34,257 nucleotides of DNA from Planctomycetota bacterium (GCA_027621295.1 JAQCBR010000037.1:1-34257), one strand, 5' to 3'. Positions 7,617 through 16,043 are shown, counted from the stretch's first letter. Numbers and translations are program-made. Notes: a model not told the origin generated them from the letters alone.

Positions 7617-8735
7617 CGAACGGCGCCGCGGCACCGGGCGACCGAGTCGCCCCCTCGCGAAGGCCTGCGTCGCGCTGTCGAGGAATCCCTCCTCGGCCGC
7701 GTCGAGCACCTCCTGCTGACGCGCGGCCGACAGTCTGAAGTCGGGGTCGGTCGTCCACTCGGTCTCCGACAGCTGGACCTTCCAGCCGGCACGGATCGCG
7801 GTGTCGAAGCCCCGGAATGCACCAGCTGCCGATCCAGCGCCGAGGTCACACAGGTGGCGCACGACGCCGAACGCGAGCAGGGCCCGGTCCGCGTCGAAGC
7901 CATCCGGATCACGCATCGGATCCCAACTTGCGATCTCGTCGATGGCGAGGACCGGCGGTCGACCCGCAGCGCGGCGGCGCGAGGCCTGGAACCCGGTCTT
8001 GAGCCGCCCTGCCCAGCCGCTGTGCTCCGCCGCCCACACGAAGCCAGCGCGGTGCGGGAAGCAGTAGATCGACCCGAGCACGCTGTCCTCCACGTGCCAG
8101 CCGAAGCCCAGCGCCACCCAGGGCGGCTGCTGCGGCGCTGACCGACGGAGCAGGAGCTGCGCCGTCCTGTGCACCAGCTCGTGGCGCGCATCCCACTCCT
8201 CCTGGCCACGGCCGTCGTCCAACCACGCGGCGACGAGCGGTTCCGAGAGGACGAATCCCGCGACCGAGCCCGCGCGCGCCGCAGCCCACCCGGCGATGCG
8301 GGGTTCGACGCGGGCGATGTGATCGAGGAGCGCCGCGTAGTCCTTCTCGACCGCGCCGACGAGCACCGCGGGCTGGGAATCCCCGCCGACCTCCGGCAGC
8401 AGCGGCACCGCCAGCTCCCGCGCGTCGCCGAGGGCAGCCAGGAACTTCTCGACGGAAGGACGCTCGCGCCGGGCCTGGGTCCGCGCGTGCCCCTGATGCA
8501 GCACGAGCAGGACGTCCTGGCCGTCGTCGAGGATGAGGCGGTAGCCGTGGTCGGACGCGAACGACCACCACGTCGTCACCGCCTCCGCGGTCGCATCCCG
8601 CAGTTCTCCCCGGATCTCGGCGAGCGGGACGGTGCGACCTCGCCAGGTGACTTCCTGGCAGCAGACCGGAACGACAGGCATCAGCGCGCCGAGCACGCGC
8701 AGCAGGGGCGCCCGGAGAGACGAGTGGATCGACAT
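7596..8735 (-). CDS. Exported protein with an HExxH motif, putative gluzincin-like metalloprotease
   Basis: The 379-aa protein starts with a likely export signal (basic N-terminus, hydrophobic LLRVLGALMPVVPV, then a possible cleavage near Cys25-Gln27). HELVH at residues 185-189 fits a zinc-binding HExxH. About 27 residues later PPWVALGFGWHVED offers Glu216 as third ligand. This resembles the P-W-x-x-E-G-x-A-x-x-x-E block of peptidase_MA/DUF1570-type proteins common in Planctomycetes, although the usual EG is changed to LG. Catalysis is therefore not certain, and I do not recognise a named family. The start is ATG 8735; a TAGAGT hexamer lies about 33 nt upstream. It is convergent with the rhodanese gene and overlaps it by 21 bp. 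Confidence 0.7.
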   Translation of the reverse strand: MSIHSSLRAPLLRVLGALMPVVPVCCQEVTWRGRTVPLAEIRGELRDATAEAVTTWWSFASDHGYRLILDDGQDVLLVLHQGHARTQARRERPSVEKFLAALGDARELAVPLLPEVGGDSQPAVLVGAVEKDYAALLDHIARVEPRIAGWAAARAGSVAGFVLSEPLVAAWLDDGRGQEEWDARHELVHRTAQLLLRRSAPQQPPWVALGFGWHVEDSVLGSIYCFPHRAGFVWAAEHSGWAGRLKTGFQASRRRAAGRPPVLAIDEIASWDPMRDPDGFDADRALLAFGVVRHLCDLGAGSAAGAFRGFDTAIRAGWKVQLSETEWTTDPDFRLSAARQQEVLDAAEEGFLDSATQAFARGRLGRPVPRRRSSAADDR

Positions 8736-8830
8736 GTTGCGGCGGTCCGGGGCAGGGCGCGGCGGGGCACTCTACGCGGACGCGTGCGCCGGATTCACAG
8801 ATCCACCCCGGCAATTGCAGGAACGGGACG

Positions 8831-9922
8831 TCAGCTGCCGAACAGCCAGCCGTCGAGGATGGCGGCCGATCGGAGCACCTCGCGGACATCGACCCACTCA
8901 CCCTGCTGGTGTGCCTGGGACTTGGAGCCGGGTCCCCAGTTCACGGCGTCGATCCCCATCGCCGACAGCCTTCCGACGTCCGTCCAGGCCTGCTTCGCGG
9001 CAACAGGCGGGTCGCCGGCGACGCGGCGCAGCTCCGCCAGCAGCGCGTTGTCGGCACACACACGGCCAGCCGGGCAGTAGTCGGTGAGTTCGACCGAGGC
9101 CTCCCCGCTGGCCAGTTCCTCGAATGCGGCCCGCACCGAGGCCTCGTCCCGTCCCGGCGCGAACCGGAAGTTGACCTCGACCCCACAGCGATCGGGAATC
9201 ACGTTCCGCGCGCCGCGGAACGTGATCCCGACCGCGCTCATCGACTCGACGAACTCGAGGTCACCGAAGCGGACCGGGACCGGGTCGAGCGCACGAAGCC
9301 GCTCCAGCAGCCCACCGGCGCGATGGATCGCATTGTCGCCCTGCCACGGCCGCGCAGAGTGCGCGCGACGGCCGTGGAACCACAGCGTCGCATGGCTCGT
9401 CCCGAGGCAGCCGAGCTCGATCTGACCGTCGGTCGGCTCCAAGCAGATCGCGAGGTCCACGCGACCGAACGCGTCGCGGGCGGCCGGGGCGATCAGCGCC
9501 ATCTCGTTCTCGGCGTAAGGACCTTCCTCACGCGCGTAGAGCACGCCGACCACGTCATGGCGAGGCTCTTCCACGATCGCCCGCTCGAGCACGTCGATCA
9601 GGACCGCATCGGCGGCCTTCATGTCGGATGCACCGAGACCGTGGAGACGGTCGCCGTCCCTGCGGACCGGGTTCGGCGAGAGTGCCGGCACGGTGTCGAC
9701 GTGACCGACCAGGAGAACCGTGCGCACGCCTTTACGCGGAGCGCGCGGTTCGATGCACAGGCTGTTGGACGCACGGGTGATGGCGTGCGGACTCCGGCCA
9801 CGGAACCGCGCCTCGAGGAAATCGCAGATCCGACGCTCCTCGCCGATCACGCTGTCGATCCGCAGGAGCTCCTCGGCGAGGTCCAGGACCCGGGACGCGG
9901 CGCGGCCCCGCGCGAGGTCCAT
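8831..9922 (-). CDS. dapE: M20-family peptidase, succinyl-diaminopimelate desuccinylase type
   Basis: DapE releases succinate from N-succinyl-LL-diaminopimelate, giving LL-DAP for lysine and peptidoglycan. The 363-aa protein has the M20 di-zinc set: GHVDTVP (His74, Asp76), ASDMKAAD (Asp100), YAREEGP (catalytic Glu132, zinc Glu133), CLEPTD (Glu), and SQAHQQGEWVD (His338). The lid-domain motif HSARPWQGDNAIH is also typical. M20 members are hard to separate; DapE is the best fit, and related acyl-lysine or acetyl-ornithine deacetylases remain possible. ATG 9922 is preferred over in-frame ATG 9955 because GGGAGAGAG stands just before it. No other dap gene is nearby. Confidence 0.82.
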   Translation of the reverse strand: MDLARGRAASRVLDLAEELLRIDSVIGEERRICDFLEARFRGRSPHAITRASNSLCIEPRAPRKGVRTVLLVGHVDTVPALSPNPVRRDGDRLHGLGASDMKAADAVLIDVLERAIVEEPRHDVVGVLYAREEGPYAENEMALIAPAARDAFGRVDLAICLEPTDGQIELGCLGTSHATLWFHGRRAHSARPWQGDNAIHRAGGLLERLRALDPVPVRFGDLEFVESMSAVGITFRGARNVIPDRCGVEVNFRFAPGRDEASVRAAFEELASGEASVELTDYCPAGRVCADNALLAELRRVAGDPPVAAKQAWTDVGRLSAMGIDAVNWGPGSKSQAHQQGEWVDVREVLRSAAILDGWLFGS

Positions 9923-10344
9923 GCTCTCTCCCGAAGAACCGCGGTCCGCTGCCATGCGTCGCCACACGATCCGCTCGGCGCTCCCGCCGCGCAAGCGCGA
10001 CGGGCCTGTCGCCAGCGCAGCGCGAAGCCCCTGGCTCCTCCGACGCCGCACCTTCCGGCCCGAAGTCGAGCGGTTCGAGGACAGCACCGACCGCGCGACA
10101 ATCTGCCGCAGCGCCCCGGACGCCTCCGCGGCGCGAGTCATGATCGCCGGGCCGCGCCGGGAATCGGACCCGACCGGCGGCTGAACCGCAGGGGCCCGGC
10201 GCCGTTGAGTCCCATCACCTCGGGGTTCCGGCCGATCTGATGCTGGACGCGCCGGCGCCGTCGGCGACGATTCCCGACAGGCTCTGGCCAAGTCATCGCA
10301 CAGCCGGCCTCCCGCCGAGCCCCTGCAACCCGTAGCGCTCCCCC
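9923..10344. other. 422-bp divergent intergenic region without a recognisable gene
   Basis: This gap separates dapE (minus) from the exported toroid protein (plus). Several open frames cross it, but they are Arg/Pro/Ala-rich and lack family motifs, so I treat them as GC-driven noise. A GGGAGAGAG Shine-Dalgarno for dapE lies at the left edge. No convincing promoter pair or strong hairpin was found. Confidence 0.5.
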
Positions 10345-12099
10345 ATGTCGAAGCTGTCGAAGTTCGCGTTCCTCGCCACGCTCTGCGCCGCCGCCGCCAC
10401 GCTCCCCGGCCAGGAGGTCAAGAAGAAGTACGGGACGCTGTTCAAGGGCGAGGTCGACGCAGCGATCGCCGCGCTGCGTGCGGAAGCTCCCGACGGCGCC
10501 CGCTTCGGCGACGGCTCGGCGCTGCACATCGGGATGGTGCTCACCGCGATGGGGCACTGCCACCGCTTCTACGCGCTGTCCGATGGCCCCGTCACACGCG
10601 GTGCGGTGAACGCGCTGTTCGCGACGCGCCAGGGTGACGGTTCGTTCGGCACCGACGCCGCGACCAGCCTCGCGTCCACGTGGTGGGCGTTCGAAGCGCT
10701 GACGGTGATGGACCCGGTCGAGCATGCCCGCGACGTCGAGGCGACCCGTCGATGGCTGGACGGCCACGGCGCGACCGGGCGATCCCCGTGGGAACACCGC
10801 GTCGACGCCGTGCTGGACGCCACCGCGCGCGGGAGCAGCGATCCGAAGACGATGGGAGCAGCGTCGGCGGTCGCCCTCGCGACGGCGCGAGAGCAGGGCG
10901 ACTCGGATGCGGTGATCCAGCATCTCGTCGACCTCGTGGCCTGCCAATCGGCGGCGCGCATCCTCGACAAGGGCGGAGCCCGATCGGGCAGCCAGGAGTC
11001 CTGGTCCGAGTCCGCGCAGCGAGGCTTCGACTTCCTGCTGACCTGCCAGGAGAACGGCACGTTCTTCGTCGACACTCCCGGCGGGCGTTTCCCGGACACC
11101 GGGCTGTCGGCTCTCGGGCTGGCGGCACTCCAGTCCAAGCCTGGATCGCTGCGGAGCGAGGACGAGCAGCGCGTGATCGATGCTGGCCTGACCACGCTGC
11201 TCGCGACGCAGAACGAAGATGGCTCGTTCGCCGAGCGCAACGCGAACTACTCGACCTGTGCGGTGATGCTCGCCCTCGCGAAGGCCGGACGCGACGAGTT
11301 CCGTCCGGCGTTGGAGCGCGCACAGCGGTACGTCCTCGGCATCCAGAACGTCGAGGACCGCGGCTACGCCCGATCCGACCGCGACTACGGCTCGATCGGC
11401 TACGGTGGCGATCAGCGCGGCGACATCAGCAACCTGCAGTTCGCGATCGAGGCGCTGCGCGCGTCCGGGCTCGAGCAGGACCACGAGGCGTTCGCCAAGG
11501 CGCTCGTGTTCCTGCAGCGCTCGCAGAACCTCCGCGCGGTGAACGACTTCTCGGGCCGCGTGCGGGACGAGGGCGAGTGGATCGAGGTGACGCCGGGCGA
11601 CGACGGTGGATCGGCCTACTACCCAGGGAACTCACCTGCCGGCTACGTCGAGCTGCCCGACGGCAAGAAGATCCCCCGCAGCTACGGTTCGATGACCTAC
11701 GCGCTGCTCAAGACCTACACGCTCGCCGGCGTCGATGCAGACGATCCGCGTATCCAGGCCGCAGTCGGCTGGATCGAGGCGAACTGGACGCTCGAGGAGA
11801 ACCCGGGTTCCGCACCCGACCTGCCCGAGAAGAACCGCTACCAGGGACTCTTCTACTACTACATGGTGCTCGGTCAGGCGCTCGCCGAGGCGGGCGTCCG
11901 GACGATCCAGGTCCCGACCGGCGACGCTCCCGACGCGGAGCCCCTCGAGGTCGACTGGCGCGCCGCGCTCCGCGAACAGCTGGCGAAGCTCCAGGCTGCG
12001 GACGGCTCCTGGCTGAACGAGCGCAACGGCCGCTGGTGGGAGGACGGCAAGGCGCTGTGCACGATCTACGCGCTGCTCGCGCTCGAGCGGGCGCGTTGA
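10345..12099 (+). CDS. Exported alpha/alpha-toroid protein (prenyltransferase/squalene-cyclase repeat type)
   Basis: The 584-aa protein begins with a signal peptide (KLSKFAFLATLCAAAATLPG, cleavage near residue 22 before QEV). The rest is built from repeats of the terpene-cyclase/prenyltransferase alpha-toroid type. QW-like repeat ends read TRQGDGSFG, CQENGTFF, TQNEDGSFA and LQAADGSWLN. Each is followed by an Ala/Leu helix such as STWWAFEAL or STCAVMLAL. True squalene-hopene cyclases act at the cytoplasmic membrane without a cleaved signal; a DADD string occurs near the C-terminus, but in a repeat-helix context and not as a clear catalytic DxDD motif. A periplasmic binding or structural role is therefore as likely as catalysis. 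Such exported toroids are frequent in Planctomycetes and mostly uncharacterised. Confidence 0.83.
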   Translation: MSKLSKFAFLATLCAAAATLPGQEVKKKYGTLFKGEVDAAIAALRAEAPDGARFGDGSALHIGMVLTAMGHCHRFYALSDGPVTRGAVNALFATRQGDGSFGTDAATSLASTWWAFEALTVMDPVEHARDVEATRRWLDGHGATGRSPWEHRVDAVLDATARGSSDPKTMGAASAVALATAREQGDSDAVIQHLVDLVACQSAARILDKGGARSGSQESWSESAQRGFDFLLTCQENGTFFVDTPGGRFPDTGLSALGLAALQSKPGSLRSEDEQRVIDAGLTTLLATQNEDGSFAERNANYSTCAVMLALAKAGRDEFRPALERAQRYVLGIQNVEDRGYARSDRDYGSIGYGGDQRGDISNLQFAIEALRASGLEQDHEAFAKALVFLQRSQNLRAVNDFSGRVRDEGEWIEVTPGDDGGSAYYPGNSPAGYVELPDGKKIPRSYGSMTYALLKTYTLAGVDADDPRIQAAVGWIEANWTLEENPGSAPDLPEKNRYQGLFYYYMVLGQALAEAGVRTIQVPTGDAPDAEPLEVDWRAALREQLAKLQAADGSWLNERNGRWWEDGKALCTIYALLALERAR

Positions 12100-12171
12100 T
12101 CGCGCCTGGAAGGTGAGAGTCACGGCAGATCGGATGTCCGCGTCTGCCTCGCGCGCCGGAGCCATCCCGAC

Positions 12172-13080
12172 ATGCAGCCGCCGACCTTCGTCTCTCCCGC
12201 CTCGCCGGCCTGGTTCGCGCATCGCGTCGGCGGCGCGCGCCGCCATCTGGGTGTCCTGGATCCCGACGGCCGGATCGCCGTCGACTGCGGTCCACGGGAC
12301 GAGCTCTTGATGCTCACTGCGGGTGGCCTCGGCCCGGACGACCTCGCCGGAATGCTTCGCGACGGGACTCCACTCGACCTGGACGCGATCGACTTCGACG
12401 TTCCGGTCGAGCGGCCGGGCAAGCTCCTGTGCCTCGGCAAGAACTTCGCCGCGCATGCACGCGAGTTCGGGGCGGAGGTGCCCGAGGAGCCGATCTTCTT
12501 CACCAAGCTCCCCGACACCCTGCTGCCGCACGGCGGGACCGTCGTTCTCCCCCACTGGCTCGACGAGCGCATCGACCACGAGGTCGAGCTCGGGGTCGTG
12601 CTCGGCTTCGAGGACCCGGAGCGGAAGGGCCGCAAGTATGTGTCCGTCGACGAAGCGGCCGGGCTGATCCACGGCTACACGATCATCAACGACGTGACCG
12701 CGCGCACGATGCAGGGCACGGACCGCGGTCGCCAACAGCCGTGGCTGCGCTCGAAGTCGTTCGACACGTTCTGCCCGATCGGCCCCTTCGTCGTGCCTGC
12801 CGAGGCGCTGGGCCCCGACCCCGACCTCGCCATCGAGCTGTTCGTCGGCGAGGAGCGTCGCCAGCAGAGCCGCACGGGCCACATGGTGGTCAGCGTGCCC
12901 GAGGCGATCGCCTACCTCTCACGCCACACGACGCTGCGCCCCGGCGACATCCTCGCGATGGGAACGCCGGAGGGCGTCGGCCCGATCGCGGACGGCGACG
13001 TGATGACCGCCTGCATCGAGGGCATCGGGGTGCTGCGCAACCCGGTCGTCCGCGAGGCGACTCCGCAGCGCCGGACGTGA
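12172..13080 (+). CDS. Fumarylacetoacetate hydrolase (FAH)-family protein
   Basis: The 302-aa protein has a short N-terminal domain and a C-terminal FAH fold. Metal-ligand motifs are present: FTKLPDTLLPHG, DHEVELGVVLG (two Glu ligands) and IINDVTARTMQ (Asp). KSFDTFCPIGPFV and MGTPEGVG are also family blocks. FAH-family members cleave C-C bonds of acylpyruvates or decarboxylate oxaloacetate, or act as hydratases or isomerases in aromatic-acid breakdown. Sequence alone does not select one; the general architecture resembles 2-hydroxyhepta-2,4-diene-1,7-dioate isomerase and acylpyruvase types. It lies 72 bp after the toroid gene. No catabolic partner genes are adjacent. Confidence 0.87.
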   Translation: MQPPTFVSPASPAWFAHRVGGARRHLGVLDPDGRIAVDCGPRDELLMLTAGGLGPDDLAGMLRDGTPLDLDAIDFDVPVERPGKLLCLGKNFAAHAREFGAEVPEEPIFFTKLPDTLLPHGGTVVLPHWLDERIDHEVELGVVLGFEDPERKGRKYVSVDEAAGLIHGYTIINDVTARTMQGTDRGRQQPWLRSKSFDTFCPIGPFVVPAEALGPDPDLAIELFVGEERRQQSRTGHMVVSVPEAIAYLSRHTTLRPGDILAMGTPEGVGPIADGDVMTACIEGIGVLRNPVVREATPQRRT

Positions 13081-13138
13081 CCCGACCCGATCACCGCATG
13101 TCGCCGGCTGAGCGGCGGCAACCGCAGGGCCCAAGACT

Positions 13139-13167
13139 CTGACAGTCGGGAGCAGGACCGCTATTCT
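13139..13167 (+). promoter_or_regulatory. Sigma70-like promoter predicted to give a leaderless mRNA
   Basis: CTGACA (13139-13144) and TATTCT (13162-13167) are separated by 17 bp, matching -35 and -10 boxes at 5/6 and 4/6 positions. The ATG of the next gene (13174) starts 7 nt after the -10 box, which is where transcription would begin. No Shine-Dalgarno sequence precedes the ATG. Within this GC-rich DNA the pair stands out. Confidence 0.55.
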
Positions 13168-13173
13168 CCGGCG

Positions 13174-14226
13174 ATGCCCGCCACGCCGCCGCCGTCGACC
13201 ACCGCCTCACTCCTGGTCACGGTGACCGCCCTCGCGAGCGCTCTCTCGGGACTGACAGCCCAACAGCCGACCGTCGACCCCGCGGCCTTCGCCTACACCA
13301 GCGGTACGCGAGAGACCGGCTTCCCGTTCGGCCACCCTGACCGACGCACCGTGCGCCTGCTCCAGATCCACGACGGCTTGCGGGGCACGCCGCGCACGAT
13401 CACGTCGCTGGCGTTCCGTCGCAGTCCGCTCGACCAGAACCCTGTGCCGGCGTTCCTCGCGGACGTCTCGCTGACGCTCGCGAGCGCAGCACCCGGGAGG
13501 ACCGCGGCCTCGATCGCGCCGACCTTCGACCAGAACCTCGGGCCGGACGCGGCGCTGGTCCTGCCGCGCAGGACGATCCAGTTCCCGACGAGCGCTCCGC
13601 CGTCCGCGAATCCAACGCCGTTCGAGTACCGCATCCCTGCGGACGTGCCGTTCGCGTTCTCCGGACTCGCTCCGCTGTGCTTCGACCTCACGGTCCACGA
13701 CCACACGAACGCGGCAGCCACGCGTTTCGACCTGCACGCCGACGGACAATCGCACGTCGCGCCGTTCGGCTCGGGCTGCGCCGGGCTGACGCTGAGCACG
13801 TCGATCACACTGCCCGAAGTCGTACACACCGTGACCGGCACGGCCCCGAACACCCCGCTCGCGCTGATGATCGGCGGCGACTTCGGCTCGGCGTCCGGGC
13901 TCCCGCTGCCGCTGTCCCTCGCCCCCCTCGGAGCGCCAGACTGCACGCTGATGGTCGACCCGTCGATCGGCGTGCCGACCGTCGCCGATCCGCAGGGAGT
14001 CGGACGTTTCTCGGTGCCGGTGACATCCACCCCGGACGACGCGTTCTACGGTGCGCAGGTGCTCGCGCTCGATCCGACGCTCAACGCGCTGGGGCTCGGA
14101 CTGACCTCGATGGCCGTCGTCGTCCCGCGGACGGGGCGCGTCGTCGGGCGGGTCTTCAGCGAGGACCTGACCCAGCCTGCAGGGATCGCACAGCCGGTGT
14201 TCGGTCTCGTCGTCGAGATCCGCTGA
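13174..14226 (+). CDS. Secreted protein of unknown function with FGSGCAG motif
   Basis: The 350-aa protein has a signal peptide (hydrophobic LLVTVTALASALSGL, likely cleavage near TAQQ). The mature part is rich in Thr, Pro and Ala and reads as beta-strand-rich. Near residue 195 is a VAPFGSGCAGLTL segment, then NTPLALMIGGDFGSASG and later DAFYGAQVLALDP. This combination (GxGCxG, a statement-like LMIGG strand and a C-terminal Q-x-x-x-L-D-P strand) recurs in exported proteins of high-GC Planctomycetes, as far as I recall. No enzyme motif is visible, and the pattern suggests a surface or secreted binding/structural protein. Expression is probably driven by the promoter at 13139-13167 from a leaderless transcript. 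It converges on the SDR gene, with 16 bp between stops. Confidence 0.78.
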   Translation: MPATPPPSTTASLLVTVTALASALSGLTAQQPTVDPAAFAYTSGTRETGFPFGHPDRRTVRLLQIHDGLRGTPRTITSLAFRRSPLDQNPVPAFLADVSLTLASAAPGRTAASIAPTFDQNLGPDAALVLPRRTIQFPTSAPPSANPTPFEYRIPADVPFAFSGLAPLCFDLTVHDHTNAAATRFDLHADGQSHVAPFGSGCAGLTLSTSITLPEVVHTVTGTAPNTPLALMIGGDFGSASGLPLPLSLAPLGAPDCTLMVDPSIGVPTVADPQGVGRFSVPVTSTPDDAFYGAQVLALDPTLNALGLGLTSMAVVVPRTGRVVGRVFSEDLTQPAGIAQPVFGLVVEIR

Positions 14227-14242
14227 ACGAGCGCGGCGGGCC

Positions 14243-14938
14243 TCAAGCGTCCGGGCCGCGCAGCGCGAGTCCGCCATCGACGGTCCACACGTCACCGGTC
14301 ACGTAGGCACCTCTCTCGGAGAGCAGCAGTTCGACGAGGCCCAGCACGTCTTCCGGCGATCCGCCGCGGCCCAGCGGGACGTCTCGCTCGACGCGGACCT
14401 GGCTCTCCGCATGGCTCGTGGGATGCCGGATCACGCCGGGTGAGACCACGTTCACCGTGACCCCTGAGGGCGCCACCTCGAGTGCGAGCGAACGGGCGAG
14501 CGAGGTGACCGCAGCCTTGGCCGCGTAGTAGATCGGGGACCGGACGTGCGCGGTGCCGTGCTCCACGCCCGCGACCGCGAAGAACACCACCCGCCCGCGC
14601 CCGGCGTCGCGCAGGACCGGGACGACCTCACGCGCGAGCACGAACGTCGACGTCAGGTTGGACTCGACCATGTCCCGGTAGAACGCGAGATCCGAGTCGA
14701 GCAGCGGGCGCTCGTCGAAGTCGCCGACCGTGTGCACGAGGGCGAACGGCGTGCCGCGCGTCTCCACCACTCGTTCGAGCGCTGCTCGGACCGAGTCCGG
14801 ATCGGTGACGTCGACACCGGTGCGGCGAGACCAGACGACGGCTCGCTCTGGATGGCGAGCGGCGAGCGCTGCACCGATGCCACCCGAACCGCCAGCGATG
14901 ATCCAGGGTCCCTGCGGGCTGTGGGGCGATGAGGTCAC
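14243..14938 (-). CDS. SDR-family oxidoreductase with altered catalytic serine
   Basis: The 231-aa classical SDR fold has the cofactor motif GGSGGIGAALA at its N-terminus, ESNLTSTFV (Asn of the tetrad), YYAAK (Tyr and Lys) and SPGVIRHP, and ends with TGDVWTVDGG as in FabG-like proteins. The usual NNAG motif is replaced by HTVGDF. The catalytic Ser, normally about 13 residues before the Tyr in an 'ISS' strand, reads FFAVAG, so Ala or Gly stands there. GTG 14938 is chosen: it places the Rossmann motif about 15 residues in and leaves a gap after the upstream lepB stop (15009). No in-frame ATG lies in that gap. The substrate is unknown. Confidence 0.82.
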   Translation of the reverse strand: MTSSPHSPQGPWIIAGGSGGIGAALAARHPERAVVWSRRTGVDVTDPDSVRAALERVVETRGTPFALVHTVGDFDERPLLDSDLAFYRDMVESNLTSTFVLAREVVPVLRDAGRGRVVFFAVAGVEHGTAHVRSPIYYAAKAAVTSLARSLALEVAPSGVTVNVVSPGVIRHPTSHAESQVRVERDVPLGRGGSPEDVLGLVELLLSERGAYVTGDVWTVDGGLALRGPDA

Positions 14939-15008
14939 GGGTCGCCATGTTCGGCCGGCCCGCCACCCAATGCCAGGGGACGACCCCGCGGCGCAACGGC
15001 CTGCCGGA

Positions 15009-15539
15009 TCAGAACAGCGCGACGCGGGCGGGCGGCCAGATCCGCGCGCAGACGCGGCCGCGGACCAGCTCGATCGGCACGAGTCCGAATTCGCGGCTGT
15101 CCGCACTGACCGGCCGGTTGTCACCGAGCACCCAGACGTAGCCCTCGGGCACAGCGACTTCCCCGGTCGTCTCGGCGTCGAAGATCGGCGCGAAGCCCTC
15201 GACGATCCGGGCCCCGTCGACGTGCAGCCGCCCGCCTCGGAGAGCGACCCTCTCGCCGGGCAGCCCGACCACTCGCTTCACGTAGTCGACGGAAGGCGCT
15301 CTCGGATTTCCCAGGATGACCACGTCGAACCGGTCGAGTCCACAGGCGTCATGGGTCGGCCCCGACCGCTCGACGATCAGCCGGTCCCCGTCCAGCAGGG
15401 CGGGCTCCATCGAATGACCGCGGACGACGGAGACCTGGACGACGAAGGTGTGCAGCCCGAGCACGGCCGTAGCGCCGAGCGCCGCGGCGGTGCGGGCCCA
15501 TCGCCGAGGCGACGGGCGCAGATCCAGACTCCCCCCCAT
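15009..15539 (-). CDS. lepB: Type I signal peptidase
   Basis: This membrane-bound serine protease removes signal peptides from exported proteins, of which this window encodes several. The 176-aa protein has one N-terminal membrane segment (about residues 17-37), box B GHSMEP with nucleophile Ser43, box D DYVKRVVGLPGE with general-base Lys88, and box E GDNRPVSADSREFG. It is shorter than E. coli LepB and has a single anchor, like Gram-positive SipS-type and many planctomycete copies. ATG 15539 directly precedes MGGSLDLRP. The neighbours are the SDR gene downstream and a small membrane protein 33 bp upstream, on the same strand, so these three may be co-transcribed. Confidence 0.93.
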   Translation of the reverse strand: MGGSLDLRPSPRRWARTAAALGATAVLGLHTFVVQVSVVRGHSMEPALLDGDRLIVERSGPTHDACGLDRFDVVILGNPRAPSVDYVKRVVGLPGERVALRGGRLHVDGARIVEGFAPIFDAETTGEVAVPEGYVWVLGDNRPVSADSREFGLVPIELVRGRVCARIWPPARVALF

Positions 15540-15572
15540 GACCGACGTATCGGCCAGCAGGGCGGGCGCTGT

Positions 15573-15947
15573 TCAGCGCGGCGTCGCGAGAGTGAACACC
15601 CAGATCCCGGTGCCCGTCGCGATCAGCGCCGCGACGAAGAACAGCCCGACGCTGGCCGCGTGGATCCGGCGCCAGTTCGGACGACGCACGTTCAGGAACC
15701 CCGTGATCACCACAGGGAGCACCAGCGCGGCCGCGGACTTCGCGAACCACAGGTGGATCCGCATCTCCTCCTTCGGGAACTCCACGGCGCGGAGCAGCCG
15801 CTCGGTGAGCACGATGGTCACCGCGAGCGCAACGAGCCCGGCCGGAGCCAGACAGAAGTGGGCGCGGCGCATGCCCTTCGCCCCCGTCCAGACGGCCCCC
15901 ACGAGGAGCCCGAGCGTCAGCAGGAACGAGACCCAGAACGAGATCAT
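15573..15947 (-). CDS. Small four-helix membrane protein of unknown function
   Basis: The 124-aa protein has four hydrophobic segments: about residues 3-22, 34-53, 68-86 and 100-120. Histidines occur near helix ends (RRAHF, MRIHLWF, RRIHAAS), a pattern seen in small haem- or copper-related membrane proteins such as DUF420 types, but too weak to name a family. ATG 15947 begins directly with the first helix. Upstream in-frame sequence is Arg/Ala/Gly-rich and antisense to ribH, so it is not part of the gene. It is divergent from ribH across 96 bp and lies 33 bp before lepB on the same strand. Confidence 0.7.
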   Translation of the reverse strand: MISFWVSFLLTLGLLVGAVWTGAKGMRRAHFCLAPAGLVALAVTIVLTERLLRAVEFPKEEMRIHLWFAKSAAALVLPVVITGFLNVRRPNWRRIHAASVGLFFVAALIATGTGIWVFTLATPR

Positions 15948-16010
15948 CCGCCGGGCATCGTCCGGACTTCGACCGGACGGACAAGCCCGAATTCCGGCGC
16001 GTCGGTGGCC

Positions 16011-16033
16011 CCACGGCCGAGCCGTGGTACAAA
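16011..16033 (+). promoter_or_regulatory. 17-bp inverted repeat and -10-like hexamer before ribH
   Basis: CCACGGC (16011-16017) and GCCGTGG (16021-16027) form a perfect 7-bp inverted repeat around CGA. TACAAA (16028-16033) follows at once and ends 10 nt before the ribH ATG. It could be a -10 box with an operator or a hairpin on its upstream side. No -35 box is convincing, and no FMN riboswitch would fit in the 96-bp gap. Confidence 0.35.
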
Positions 16034-16043
16034 ACCGCCCACC

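Noticed and set aside
10138-10345. Arg-rich minus-strand frame in the gap before the toroid gene
   Set aside because: A run of seven Arg followed by no recognisable domain, no ribosome-binding site, and it is continuous with an antisense frame of the toroid gene.
10179-13127. Shared string AACCGCAGG(G)GCCC in two intergenic regions (near 10185 and 13120)
   Set aside because: Only about 13 bp, with a one-base gap, in GC-rich DNA; the distance to the following genes differs. Probably chance.
15948-16043. FMN riboswitch before ribH
   Set aside because: The 96-bp gap is too short for an RFN element and lacks its conserved blocks; only a small palindrome is present.
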